Source: Pseudomonas sp. Seg1
GTDB taxonomy: Bacteria; Pseudomonadota; Gammaproteobacteria; Pseudomonadales; Pseudomonadaceae
Direction of reading: 5' to 3'
Length of the DNA stretch: 64,000 nt
Assembly (NCBI RefSeq): GCF_018326005.1
Contig: NZ_AP021903.1
Span: forward strand, 4,763,001 to 4,827,000
In this document: positions 56,098-64,000 of the stretch, in pieces
Numbering within the stretch: the first letter of the stretch is position 1
Layout: each line of letters starts with the position of its first letter
The notes under the pieces: model-generated
The model's input: only the letters and a program-made list of their open reading frames with translations
Database searches by the model: none
Told to the model about the DNA's origin: nothing
Position numbers and translations under genes: made by a program

Positions 56098-56173
56098 TGG
56101 CGTCCCCTAGGGGACTCGAACCCCTGTTACCGCCGTGAAAGGGCGGTGTCCTAGGCCACTAGACGAAGGGGAC
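56098..56173 (-). tRNA. tRNA-Glu(TTC), copy 2
   Basis: Identical in sequence to the other tRNA-Glu copies; three bases separate it from tRNA-Gly copy 2. Confidence 0.96.
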
Positions 56174-56277
56174 ACGCTACCCGGAACACATGGTGTGTGT
56201 TTCGGTGTCCAGATCCGTATCCGAAGACTTGGTTCTGGTTTCACTCAGCACCGCCCGAAAGCACTGCTGTTTAAAAT

Positions 56278-56353
<76 letters not shown>

Positions 56354-56355
56354 AT

Positions 56356-56431
56356 TGGCGTCCCCTAGGGGACTCGAACCCCTGTTACCGCCGTGAAAGG
56401 GCGGTGTCCTAGGCCACTAGACGAAGGGGAC
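56356..56431 (-). tRNA. tRNA-Glu(TTC), copy 3
   Basis: First gene of the array in transcription order, identical to the other tRNA-Glu copies, about 55 bases downstream of the predicted start site. Confidence 0.96.
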
Positions 56432-56492
56432 ACACTACAACATTCACTCCCTGCTGCGCTTCGCTGTGTGCTTTACGCTGCAAGTGGCGCGC

Positions 56493-56521
56493 ATTCTATG
56501 GATGGATTGGGAGGTCGTCAA
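56493..56521 (-). promoter_or_regulatory. Promoter of the tRNA-Glu/Gly array
   Basis: TTGACG (56521-56516), 17 bases, TAGAAT (56498-56493), followed on the minus strand by the GC-rich discriminator GCGCGCC, as in stable-RNA promoters under stringent control. Confidence 0.75.
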
Positions 56522-56801
56522 CCCCCAGATATAAATTTATTTAAATCAATGACTTCGACCTGCTTTACGGGGCCAGGCAGGCTTTTCCGTCGACCGACGA
56601 TTGACGCCTATATTCCGGCAGTCGCCAAGACGTTATAGTCCGCGCACAGTGATGGCAATCTGCATATCAAGCGCCAGCATTCATATAAGCAGCACGCGGC
56701 CGATACAGATTGACCAGCCGATCCAACTCGTCGAGCGGTGCTAGGCGCCTAAATGCCCAGCCACTACACTCGCATGCGAACCCTATAAAGAGGTCTTACC
56801 G
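56522..56801. other. Upstream region of the membrane-anchored protein gene
   Basis: Together with the tRNA promoter region this makes a gap of 370 bases. It is AT-rich near 56530 (ATATAAATTTATTTAAAT). A -10-like TTATAGT at 56632-56638 faces the downstream gene, but no matching -35 box was found. No gene is supported. Confidence 0.4.
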
Positions 56802-57572
56802 GTGACACCACTCATGATCACCCTGCTAGTCATAGCCGGGATCGCAATTCTGATCGCCATTGGCTACATGAACCATGTGGTGGAAAACAACAAACTGGAG
56901 AAGGCCCGCACCAAAGTCGAACTCAACGACCGCCTGCGCCGCTGTGGCGAACTGACCGAAACCTTTCCCGGCCAGTTCATGACCCCGGCACTCAAGCTGC
57001 TGCTGACCCGCCTGGAACTCAACGTCTGCCAGCGCCTGCTGAACCTTGAGAAAACCAGCGCAACCACCAAGGCACGCATCGGCGAACTCAGCGCACTGGT
57101 CGCCCAGGGTGAATCGATCCCCGTGAACAACCCGCCCGCGCCGATCCTGACCGAAGCCAAAGCCAAAGACGTACGCTTCCTCCTCGAAGCCCTGCACGGC
57201 CAGATCACCCGCGCCGCCCATGACGGCTTCCTGCCACCGAACGAAGCCAAACACTGGGTGCGCGAAGTCCGCCACATTCTGGTCCTGCTGCACATCGAGT
57301 TCTTCAACAACCTCGGCCAACAATCCCTGCAACAAAACCAGCCAGGCCAGGCCCGCCTCGCCTTCGAACGCGGCGTGCAATACCTGCGCAAACAGCAGAA
57401 CCCGCAGATCTACTCCGAACAACTGCAATACCTGGAAAAACTCCTCGCCCGCGCCAACGCCCAAGTGATGGACAAAATTGCACCGGTAGAAGGTGAAGAG
57501 AACCAACTGACAGCCGGCCTCAAAGATGTTGAGGCGGATGCAGACTGGAAAAAGAAAGTGATCTACGACTGA
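56802..57572 (+). CDS. Membrane-anchored protein of unknown function
   Basis: This 256-residue protein has one N-terminal transmembrane helix (MITLLVIAGIAILIAIGYM) and a long, mostly helical cytoplasmic part with coiled-coil-like stretches (VVENNKLEKARTKVELNDRLRR) and a TPR-like helical section (FFNNLGQQSLQQNQPGQARLAFERG). I do not recognise a named family. GTG 56802 is chosen because GAGG lies eight bases upstream; ATG 56814 is the alternative. It forms a single unit ending in a small terminator. Confidence 0.8.
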   Translation: MTPLMITLLVIAGIAILIAIGYMNHVVENNKLEKARTKVELNDRLRRCGELTETFPGQFMTPALKLLLTRLELNVCQRLLNLEKTSATTKARIGELSALVAQGESIPVNNPPAPILTEAKAKDVRFLLEALHGQITRAAHDGFLPPNEAKHWVREVRHILVLLHIEFFNNLGQQSLQQNQPGQARLAFERGVQYLRKQQNPQIYSEQLQYLEKLLARANAQVMDKIAPVEGEENQLTAGLKDVEADADWKKKVIYD

Positions 57573-57589
57573 TAACAGATGCTGAAGAG

Positions 57590-57613
57590 AAGCCACCGAA
57601 AGGTGGCTTTTTT
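57590..57613 (+). terminator. Terminator after the membrane-anchored protein gene
   Basis: AAGCCACC-GAAA-GGTGGCTT is followed by a run of T. Confidence 0.8.
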
Positions 57614-57664
57614 GTGCACTGAAAGTTCCGACCGCCAGACCCTCGCTGACCAAACCGCCCTCTT

Positions 57665-57762
57665 CAGGAGCAAGCCCCCTCCCACAATTTGAAGCCGGCT
57701 CACCCGCCAGAGCTTGGTCGGCTATCAGGCCGCCATCGCTGGCAAGCCAGCTCCCACAAAGA
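57665..57762. repeat. Degenerate REP pair
   Basis: One clear REP half (CGCTGGCAAGCCAGCTCCCAC, 57737-57757) faces a decayed partner (CAGGAGCAAGCCCCCTCCCAC) 65 bases upstream. Confidence 0.65.
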
Positions 57763-57799
57763 AATGAGTACATCCCAAACGCGGCGCATGCCGCCCCAC

Positions 57800-57985
57800 C
57801 CAACACAATGAGCGTTAGCTCGAGTACCGCTTTTGACCTTCACCACTCAACACAATGAGCGTTAGCTCGAGTACCGCCTTTGACCTTCACCACCCAACAC
57901 AATGAGCGTTAGCTCGAGTACCGCTTTTGACCTTCACCACTCAACACAATGAGCGTTAGCTCGAGTACCGCTCTTGATCTCAACG
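57800..57985. repeat. 47-bp tandem repeat, four copies
   Basis: AACACAATGAGCGTTAGCTCGAGTACCGC recurs with a constant 47-base period; AGCGTT begins at 57811, 57858, 57905 and 57952. The copies differ by single bases (CACTCAA/CACCCAA, GCTTTT/GCCTTT/GCTCTT). Each holds a small GAGC-GTTA-GCTC hairpin. No gene was seen over it. Confidence 0.92.
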
Positions 57986-58255
57986 CCCGTCGGCAGGCTG
58001 AGTGGAGGGATTGATCCGGGGGGCAGGCGCGTAGCGCCGTTCGACGAAGTCGAACACATCGAGAGGAGGTGCAGCGAAGCAAACCGGAGGCGATGCACCC
58101 GGAACAATCCCGGAGCGAAGGAACCCGAGCCACAGCGAGGGCCGAACGTCAGGGCAAAGCCTTTTGGGTTACCTTTTCGGCGTTTGGAAAAGGTGACCCG
58201 CCGTAAGGGCGGAACCCTAAGCCGCCATCACCCAAAAAACGGATATACCCCCAAA
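57986..58255. repeat. Structured intergenic repeat of the P. fluorescens type
   Basis: This noncoding block (GTCGGCAGGCTGAGTGGAGG ... CGTAAGGGCGGAACC) resembles an element I recall in many gaps of P. fluorescens-group genomes, often misread as small hypothetical proteins. It holds GGTGCAGCG...CGATGCACC and a long hairpin, GGGTTACCTTTTC (58166-58178) against GAAAAGGTGACCC (58187-58199). Its mobility and function are not known to me. Confidence 0.6.
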
Positions 58256-58289
58256 CCCCAAGAACATGGTCGGCCCACAGGCCGCCAAG

Positions 58290-60257
58290 TCAAAGCCGAA
58301 AATGCCCAACCATCCCGCGCAACTCACTCCCCAACTGCGCCAGCTCAATACTCGAAGCCGCATTCCCGCGCATCGCCAACGAAGACTGATCAGCACTCGC
58401 GCGAATACTCGTCACACTGCGATTGATCTCCTCAGCCACCGAACTCTGCTCCTCGGCCGCCGCCGCAATCTGCTGATTCATCTGCTGAATCAACGACACC
58501 GCCGCCGCAATACTCCCCAACGCGCTTTCCGTCTGCAGCGCATCACTCACCGCCAGCTTCACCAACTCACCACTGCTCTGAATCTGCTGCACCGACGAAT
58601 GCGCCGCCGCACGCAAGGCACTGACCAACCGCTCGATCTCCTCGGTCGATTGCTGCGTACGCCGCGCCAACGCACGCACCTCATCGGCCACCACCGCAAA
58701 CCCCCTGCCCTGCTCCCCGGCCCGCGCAGCCTCGATCGCCGCATTCAACGCCAGCAAGTTGGTCTGCTCGGCCACGCTTTTGATCACCTCCAGCACCGTA
58801 CCGATATTCTGGATTTCGGCACTGAGGCTTTCGATGCTGGAACTGGCCGACGTCGCCGAATCCGCCAATTGCTCGATCCGCGCCATGCTCTGGCGCACCA
58901 CCTGCTGACCACTCTCGACCTTGCCGTCCGCCGTCTGCGCCGCCAACGCCGCTTCTTCAGCATTGCGCGCAACATCGTGGACGGTAGCGGTCATCTGGTT
59001 CATGGCCGTGGCCACCTGCTCGGTTTCTTCCTTCTGACTGCTGACCTCAAGATTGGTCTGCTCGGTCACCGCCGATAACGATTGCGCGGAACTGGCCAGT
59101 TGTTCAATGCCGGCCTGCAACCCGCTGACAATCGTGCTCAACCCCGCCCCCATCTGCTGCATCGCCAACATCAACTGGCCAATTTCGTCACGTCGGCTGA
59201 CGTCAACTGTGGCACTCAAATCACCCGCAGCAATCCGTTGCGCGACTTCGATCACGCTGCGCAACGGCGCGACGATCAAACGCGTGATCACCCACGCGGC
59301 CAGCAGCCCGACCAGCAGCGCCAGCGCCGAAGAACCGAGAATCAGCACCGAGTTCTTTTTCAGCTCTGCCTGCATGGCCCCGTCTTCGGCGACGTAAGCC
59401 TGATCCACCCGGTCCATCACTTGTGCAGCGCGCTGATGCAGCTGTTCGTAAACAGTCTTTTCCTGAGCCAGCAGTCCGGTGTACTCGGCCAGTTTGTCGT
59501 TGAACCCGGCGATGTGCCCGGAGACTTCATTGAGCACCGTCAGATAACCCTCGTCCTTGATCGTGGATTTCAGCGCCTCGGCCTGGGCCTGGGCCTGCGC
59601 GGCCTGTTCGATATTGCCCTTACCGGCACTGTCGGCATCGCCCTTGCGGCTTTGATCGAGACGGATCCGCGCTTCATTCATCGCTTGTAGCATCAACCTC
59701 GACACCTGACTGACCTGACTGGCCTGTTCGATGAACTGCGCGCCATCCTTGCCCTCAGTGTCCTTCAAGGTATACGCACCGTCATCGGCCAGCCCGGCCT
59801 GCAACACGTCGAGGTTGTTGGCTACGCTGGATACCGACCAACTGGCCATTTCCAGCGCCAGATCCTTGGCCTGGGTCAAGGAGACGAACTCATCGAACGC
59901 CTTGCGATAGGCACCCAGGGACTGTTCGACATCGGTCATGACCGGCACATTGGCCGACGACTGCGCTTTGAGTTCGTTGGCCTTGGCGATGAGCCCATCA
60001 AGCCCTTCGCGCAAGGCATCCGCGGTTTTCGGGTTACCGCGCAAGGCGTATTCCTGTTCGAGCAGGCGCACCTTGAGCAGACCGCTATTGAGCGATGACA
60101 TCTGCTTGAGCCCGTCGAAGCGCTGACTGATGGTCTGCAGGGACCAGACGCCAATGGCGGCGACCAGCGCGGTCAACAGCAGCACCAGTACAAACCCGAT
60201 ACCCAGTTTTTTCGCCATACCGAGGTTGGCAAAACGTCCTTGCACGGCCGAAATCAT
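58290..60257 (-). CDS. Methyl-accepting chemotaxis protein with HBM-like sensor domain
   Basis: This 655-residue chemoreceptor has two transmembrane helices ([17 protein letters not shown] near residue 25 and [19 protein letters not shown] near 310) enclosing a helical periplasmic domain of about 270 residues whose start ([18 protein letters not shown]) resembles helical bimodular domains such as McpS, which binds organic acids. HAMP follows, then the signalling hairpin with [23 protein letters not shown] 60257 follows AGGGGAC. The ligand is unknown. Confidence 0.9.
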   Translation of the reverse strand: MISAVQGRFANLGMAKKLGIGFVLVLLLTALVAAIGVWSLQTISQRFDGLKQMSSLNSGLLKVRLLEQEYALRGNPKTADALREGLDGLIAKANELKAQSSANVPVMTDVEQSLGAYRKAFDEFVSLTQAKDLALEMASWSVSSVANNLDVLQAGLADDGAYTLKDTEGKDGAQFIEQASQVSQVSRLMLQAMNEARIRLDQSRKGDADSAGKGNIEQAAQAQAQAEALKSTIKDEGYLTVLNEVSGHIAGFNDKLAEYTGLLAQEKTVYEQLHQRAAQVMDRVDQAYVAEDGAMQAELKKNSVLILGSSALALLVGLLAAWVITRLIVAPLRSVIEVAQRIAAGDLSATVDVSRRDEIGQLMLAMQQMGAGLSTIVSGLQAGIEQLASSAQSLSAVTEQTNLEVSSQKEETEQVATAMNQMTATVHDVARNAEEAALAAQTADGKVESGQQVVRQSMARIEQLADSATSASSSIESLSAEIQNIGTVLEVIKSVAEQTNLLALNAAIEAARAGEQGRGFAVVADEVRALARRTQQSTEEIERLVSALRAAAHSSVQQIQSSGELVKLAVSDALQTESALGSIAAAVSLIQQMNQQIAAAAEEQSSVAEEINRSVTSIRASADQSSLAMRGNAASSIELAQLGSELRGMVGHFRL

Positions 60258-60365
60258 TGCGCGTAGTCCCCTGCCATAGTCAGTTGACGAAGAGTCGCAA
60301 TGGCCATGAACCAGCACAAGTCTCTGGCGTCGGAATAATGGCAAAAAGCTACGCCCGCGTCGTTT

Positions 60366-61766
60366 TCAGAACACTTGAGGTCGATCCACACCGGTATTGC
60401 GAAAAAACAGTCGAGCCCGCGGATCACAGGCGTAAGCCACGTTGATACGGCACCACTCGCCGGCCTCGCCACTGGGACTGAATGCATCCGGGGCCGATAG
60501 CTGTACGCCGCAGCGTTGAGCCTGTCTGCGCACCCCGGCCTGATCGGCCATCCGCGAACGCGCCCAGATAAACAAGCCACCGCAGGGTTTGCCGAATATC
60601 TCCCAATCGGCATCCTCCAGTGCCTGCAACGCCGCAGCGCGATCGGCATTCAGGCGCTGGCGCTGGCGCTGCACCAGTTTGCGGTAGGCACCCGTCGCCA
60701 TCAGGCTGGCCAGCACGGCCTCGGCAAACCTTGAGCCACCCAGACCACTGACCATCTTGACCTGAGCCAGTCGCGCAACCAACTCGCTGTCGGCGTACAC
60801 GAACCCGACTCGCAACGAGCTGCTCAACGTCTTGGAAAAGCTGCCCACGTAAATCACCCGCCCCTCATCATCCAGCGCGGCCAGACGCGTGCCATTGCCC
60901 GTGTGCAAGTCCGCGTAGACGTCGTCTTCAATCAGGCGCAAATCGTAGGTCTTGCTCAATTGCACGATGCGCTGGGCCACCGCCGGTGTCAGGCAACTGC
61001 CAGTGGGATTGTGATGGTGGCTGTTGATGAACAACGCGACGGGCCGAAATTGCCGCAGCAGCGCTTCAAGCGCCTCGATATCCGGCCCGCTCGGTGTGCG
61101 ACGCACTTCAAGCATGCGGATGCCATGCAGGCGCAACAGGTCGAACAGTGGCGCATAACCCGGGGATTCAACGACCACACAGTCGCCGGCCTTGAACAGG
61201 GTTCGAACGATCAGATCCAGCGCGTGACTGGCGCCGCCAGTGCTGAGCAATTGCGTGCTGCGCGCTTCGATGCCGAACAGTTTCAGGCGTTTGACAATTT
61301 GTTCGCGCAAGGCCGGCAGCCCCAGGGGCGTGCTGTAGTTGAACAGACTGGCCATGTCGGTGCGCGCCACTTCACGCAACGCGTAACTGAGATCGTCGGG
61401 CTCGCGCCAGCTCTCCGGTAAGCCGCCAGCACCCAGTTTCAAGCCGCCGGCAGCGCCGCACACCACATCGCACCAGGCATGGCGTCCCTCGAACGGCAAC
61501 GATTCTTCCTCTTCGCTCTGCTTCGATGGCGATGCTGCGACGATAAAACCTGCGCCTTGGCGCGTGGTCAGAACGCCCTGCGATACCAACCGCTCGCAGG
61601 CCTCGACGACACATGACTGACTGAGCAGATTACCCTTGGCAATTTGCCGAACGGAGGGCAAGCGAGTGGCCGGCGGTACCCCGCTTTGCAAGATCCATTC
61701 AGTCAATCCGTCAACAATCTGCTGCACGACCGGCACCATTGCCTGTCGATCAATTCTCAATTCCAT
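60366..61766 (-). CDS. MocR-type regulator (GntR winged helix fused to aminotransferase fold)
   Basis: This 466-residue protein has an N-terminal GntR winged helix (TRLPSVRQIAKGNLLSQSCVVEACERL, residues 35-61) joined to a fold-type I aminotransferase domain with the PLP lysine in YVGSFSKTLSSSLRVGF and NPTGSCLTP. MocR proteins use PLP to sense amino acids or vitamers. ATG 61766 is the conventional choice; TTG six bases earlier has better spacing to AGGAG. No divergent partner gene is present, so the target is unclear. Confidence 0.9.
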   Translation of the reverse strand: MELRIDRQAMVPVVQQIVDGLTEWILQSGVPPATRLPSVRQIAKGNLLSQSCVVEACERLVSQGVLTTRQGAGFIVAASPSKQSEEEESLPFEGRHAWCDVVCGAAGGLKLGAGGLPESWREPDDLSYALREVARTDMASLFNYSTPLGLPALREQIVKRLKLFGIEARSTQLLSTGGASHALDLIVRTLFKAGDCVVVESPGYAPLFDLLRLHGIRMLEVRRTPSGPDIEALEALLRQFRPVALFINSHHHNPTGSCLTPAVAQRIVQLSKTYDLRLIEDDVYADLHTGNGTRLAALDDEGRVIYVGSFSKTLSSSLRVGFVYADSELVARLAQVKMVSGLGGSRFAEAVLASLMATGAYRKLVQRQRQRLNADRAAALQALEDADWEIFGKPCGGLFIWARSRMADQAGVRRQAQRCGVQLSAPDAFSPSGEAGEWCRINVAYACDPRARLFFRNTGVDRPQVF

Positions 61767-61911
61767 GAGCAAGCAAACTCCTGTCCGTTTTGCTGGCGGC
61801 AGTTAATCACAGCCGCGCCGCACAGGCTGTGCGACAACGCCGCCAAAAGCGACCGATCTAATCATTTGATACACATTGTTTAGGCGTTTAAGGGAACTGA
61901 ACGCGGCCCAT

Positions 61912-61940
61912 AAAAAAGCCCGCACGAATGCGGGCTTCTT
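61912..61940 (-). terminator. Terminator after the SDR gene
   Basis: On the minus strand AAGCCCGCA-TTCG-TGCGGGCTTTTTT follows the dehydrogenase stop codon. Confidence 0.88.
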
Positions 61941-61953
61941 CCAGCGACAGGGT

Positions 61954-62715
61954 TCAGAACGCGGTAACGCCGCCGTCCACCGCCAGCGAATGACCGGTGG
62001 TGAATGCCGCACCGTCGCTGCACAGGTACAGCACGGCGCTGGCGATCTCCTCGACCTTGCCGATACGCCCGACCGGGTGCATGGCGTTGGCGAACTCGCC
62101 CTTCTTCGGATCGGCCTCGTAGGCCCTGCGGAACATGTCCGTGTCGATCACCGCCGGACACACTGCGTTGACACGGATTTTCTTCTTCGCGTATTCAATG
62201 GCCGCCGATTTGGTCAGGCCGATCACCGCGTGCTTCGATGCCGCGTAAATACTCATTTTCGGCGCCGCACCGAGCCCGGCCACCGAGGCGGTGTTGACGA
62301 TCGCCCCGCCGCCCTGCGCCAGCAACAGTGGCAGCTGGTATTTCATGCACAGCCAGACGCCTTTGACATTGACGCCCATGATCGCGTCGAACTCGTCCAT
62401 CGAGCCTTCTGCCAATTTGCCTTTCTCGATTTCGATCCCGGCATTGTTGAAGGCATAGTCGAGACGGCCGTAGGTATTGATTACCTCGTCCATCAGATTT
62501 TTCACTTCGCTTTCGACGGTGACGTTGCAACGCACGAAGGTCGCTTCGCCACCGGCTGTACGAATCAGCGCCACCGTACCTTCGCCCCCGGCAGCGTCCA
62601 GATCCGCCACCACGACTTTCAAGCCTTCGGCGGCAAATGCCTGGGCGGTCGCCCGGCCAATGCCGTTGGCGGCGCCGGTGACTACGGCAACCTGACCGGA
62701 AAACGTCATGCTCAT
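61954..62715 (-). CDS. Short-chain dehydrogenase/reductase
   Basis: This 253-residue SDR has TGAANGIG for NAD(P), NNAGIE, Ser in NTASVAGLG, and Tyr/Lys in YAASKHAVIG, with the closing GGHSLAVDGG-type end. The sequence fits the classical glucose/ribitol dehydrogenase-like group; the substrate cannot be told. GAGGACATAAC precedes the ATG at 62715. It is a one-gene unit with its own terminator. Confidence 0.88.
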   Translation of the reverse strand: MSMTFSGQVAVVTGAANGIGRATAQAFAAEGLKVVVADLDAAGGEGTVALIRTAGGEATFVRCNVTVESEVKNLMDEVINTYGRLDYAFNNAGIEIEKGKLAEGSMDEFDAIMGVNVKGVWLCMKYQLPLLLAQGGGAIVNTASVAGLGAAPKMSIYAASKHAVIGLTKSAAIEYAKKKIRVNAVCPAVIDTDMFRRAYEADPKKGEFANAMHPVGRIGKVEEIASAVLYLCSDGAAFTTGHSLAVDGGVTAF

Positions 62716-62954
62716 TGTTATGTCCTCGAACGGATAGATGCAGGGGAGCTTTTATGCAACACAGCATAGCCACAGGGGTCCGTAGGGCGTCAGCACTATC
62801 AGAGGGCTGTCTAGGCGCCCATGCGCCGCAGTGATAAACCCATGCCGGTGACTATCACTGCACTGGATCGACGTGCATTCGCCGCATCAGCCAACCTTGC
62901 GACATCGTCACTGAAGGTCTATCAACAAGGCTTCATTCAATTCGAGTGCCTGCC

Positions 62955-63959
62955 ATGACCAACCAGACCAATCGCCAGTTCCTGCTCGCCAAGCGCCCGG
63001 TGGGCGCTGCGACCCGCGAGACCTTCACTTATCAGGAAGTACCGGTGGGCGAGCCGGCGGCGGGACAGATTCTGGTCAAGAACGAATATCTGTCCCTCGA
63101 TCCGGCCATGCGCGGCTGGATGAACGAGGGAAAATCCTACATCCCGCCGGTCGGCATCGGCGAAGTCATGCGCGCCCTGGGCGTAGGCAAAGTCGTCGCG
63201 TCGAACAATCCGGGGTTTGCGGTCGGGGACTACGTCAACGGTGCCATTGGCGTGCAGGATTATTTCCTCGGTGAGCCCAGAGGTTTCTACAAAGTCGATC
63301 CGAAACTGGCGCCGCTGCCGGTCTATTTGTCCGCGCTGGGCATGACCGGCATGACCGCCTACTTCGCTTTGCTCGATGTCGGCGCACCGAAGGCGGGTGA
63401 CACCGTGGTGCTCTCCGGTGCAGCCGGTGCGGTGGGCAGCATTGCCGGGCAGATCGCCAAGATCAAAGGCTGCCGCGTGGTCGGCATCGCCGGCGGCGCT
63501 GACAAGTGCAAATACCTGATTGATGAACTGGGCTTCGACGGCGCCATCGATTACAAAAACGAAGACCTGTTGGCCGGGCTCAAGCGTGAATGCCCGAAAG
63601 GCGTGGACGTGTATTTCGATAACGTGGGCGGTGAGATTCTCGACGCCGTGCTGAGTCGCCTGGCGCCGAAAGCGCGGGTGGTGATCTGCGGTGCCATCAG
63701 CCAGTACAACAACAAGGAAGCGGTCAAAGGCCCGGCCAACTATCTGTCGCTACTGGTCAATCGCGCGCGAATGGAAGGTTTTGTGGTGATGGACTATGCG
63801 GCGCAGTACGCAAGTGCCGCGCAGGAGATGGCCGGGTGGATGGCCAAGGGGCAACTCAAGAGCAAGGAAGACATCGTCGAAGGACTGGAGACCTTCCCGG
63901 AGACGCTGATGAAATTGTTCAGCGGCGAGAACTTTGGCAAGTTGGTGCTCAAAGTTTAA
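62955..63959 (+). CDS. NADPH-dependent oxidoreductase, CurA/leukotriene B4 dehydrogenase-like
   Basis: This 334-residue zinc-free medium-chain dehydrogenase has LVKNEYLSLDPAMRGWM, GMTGMTAYFALLDVG and the NADPH loop SGAAGAVGSIAGQ, typical of the CurA/YncB group that reduces double bonds of enones such as curcumin. ATG 62955 (MTNQTNRQFLL) gives the usual family length; a GTG three codons earlier is less likely. No operon partner is seen. Confidence 0.9.
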   Translation: MTNQTNRQFLLAKRPVGAATRETFTYQEVPVGEPAAGQILVKNEYLSLDPAMRGWMNEGKSYIPPVGIGEVMRALGVGKVVASNNPGFAVGDYVNGAIGVQDYFLGEPRGFYKVDPKLAPLPVYLSALGMTGMTAYFALLDVGAPKAGDTVVLSGAAGAVGSIAGQIAKIKGCRVVGIAGGADKCKYLIDELGFDGAIDYKNEDLLAGLKRECPKGVDVYFDNVGGEILDAVLSRLAPKARVVICGAISQYNNKEAVKGPANYLSLLVNRARMEGFVVMDYAAQYASAAQEMAGWMAKGQLKSKEDIVEGLETFPETLMKLFSGENFGKLVLKV

Positions 63960-63977
63960 GGCCACCACAAAACAAAT

Positions 63978-64000
63978 GTAGGAGTGAGCCTGCTCGCGAT
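63978..64000. repeat. REP copy cut by the window edge
   Basis: GTAGGAGTGAGCCTGCTCGCGAT at the extreme right is the first half of a GCCTGCTCGCGA-type REP. Confidence 0.8.

Noticed and set aside
57800..57985. CRISPR-like array
   Set aside because: The 47-base unit repeats head to tail with no variable spacers and no cas genes nearby, so it is a tandem repeat.
57909..58426. Small frames within the structured repeat
   Set aside because: No Shine-Dalgarno and no family resemblance; the sequence fits a noncoding repeat, a known source of false gene calls.

Overview
The window is a chromosomal segment of a fluorescent pseudomonad, most likely of the Pseudomonas fluorescens group. The grounds are the gene order tatD-pilZ-holB-tmk-mltG-pabC-fabF-acpP-fabG-fabD-plsX-rpmF-yceD and rne-murB-kdsB-lpxK-exbBD-comEC, which is typical of Pseudomonas, the high GC content, and the many Pseudomonas-type REP palindromes (GAGCCTGCTCGCGA, GAGCTGGCTTGCCAGCGA and GAGCTTGCTCC types) in the gaps between genes. 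No phage, insertion sequence, integrase, CRISPR array or broken gene was seen. Most genes lie on the minus strand.

Region 1 (1-3.9 kb) is a minus-strand cluster of GntR/UTRA regulator, ADP-ribosylglycohydrolase-family enzyme, NCS1 nucleobase/nucleoside permease and PfkB sugar kinase (cut by the window edge). It has the composition of the poorly understood E. coli yegTUV-yegW locus with a different transporter family. Region 2 (4.2-10.9 kb) is an L-arabinose uptake and oxidative catabolism locus: ABC transporter araFGH, a short-chain dehydrogenase, an SMP-30 lactonase and an FCD-type GntR regulator. The dehydrogenase has a leader with a sigma70-like promoter, a 50-codon upstream frame and an intrinsic terminator lying inside that frame. 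A 13-base motif is shared by the araF and regulator upstream regions.

Region 3 (10.9-28 kb) holds housekeeping genes: a DUF1285 protein, a lipoprotein, moaA, a TetR regulator, a probable RgsA small RNA, then tatD, pilZ, holB, tmk, mltG, pabC and the fatty acid block, where a consensus promoter sits right against the yceD start codon. Then come maf/yceF, sppA, a phosphatase, rluC and, divergently, rne with a leader of about 0.6 kb. Region 4 (32-44.4 kb) has a molybdenum hydroxylase operon (two catalytic subunits, XdhC-like chaperone, MocA-like nucleotidyltransferase), murB, a small tyrosine phosphatase, kdsB, a Trm112-like protein, lpxK, exbD, exbB and comEC.

Region 5 (44.5-55.6 kb) has an ABC-2 exporter (yadGH type), a glutathione transferase, a transglutaminase-like protein, a FadE-type acyl-CoA dehydrogenase, and a small cluster of AlaX-type tRNA editing protein, 2-oxoglutarate/Fe(II) oxygenase and LysE exporter with a divergent LysR regulator, followed by a MATE exporter. 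Region 6 (55.7-64 kb) has three tandem tRNA-Glu/tRNA-Gly pairs with a terminator duplicated inside the array, a membrane-anchored protein of unknown function, a repeat-rich gap (47-bp tandem repeats plus a structured repeat), a chemoreceptor, a MocR-type regulator, a dehydrogenase and a CurA-like reductase.

Start codons were chosen from Shine-Dalgarno sequences, overlaps and family length. Functions rest on family motifs read by eye; no database search was run.
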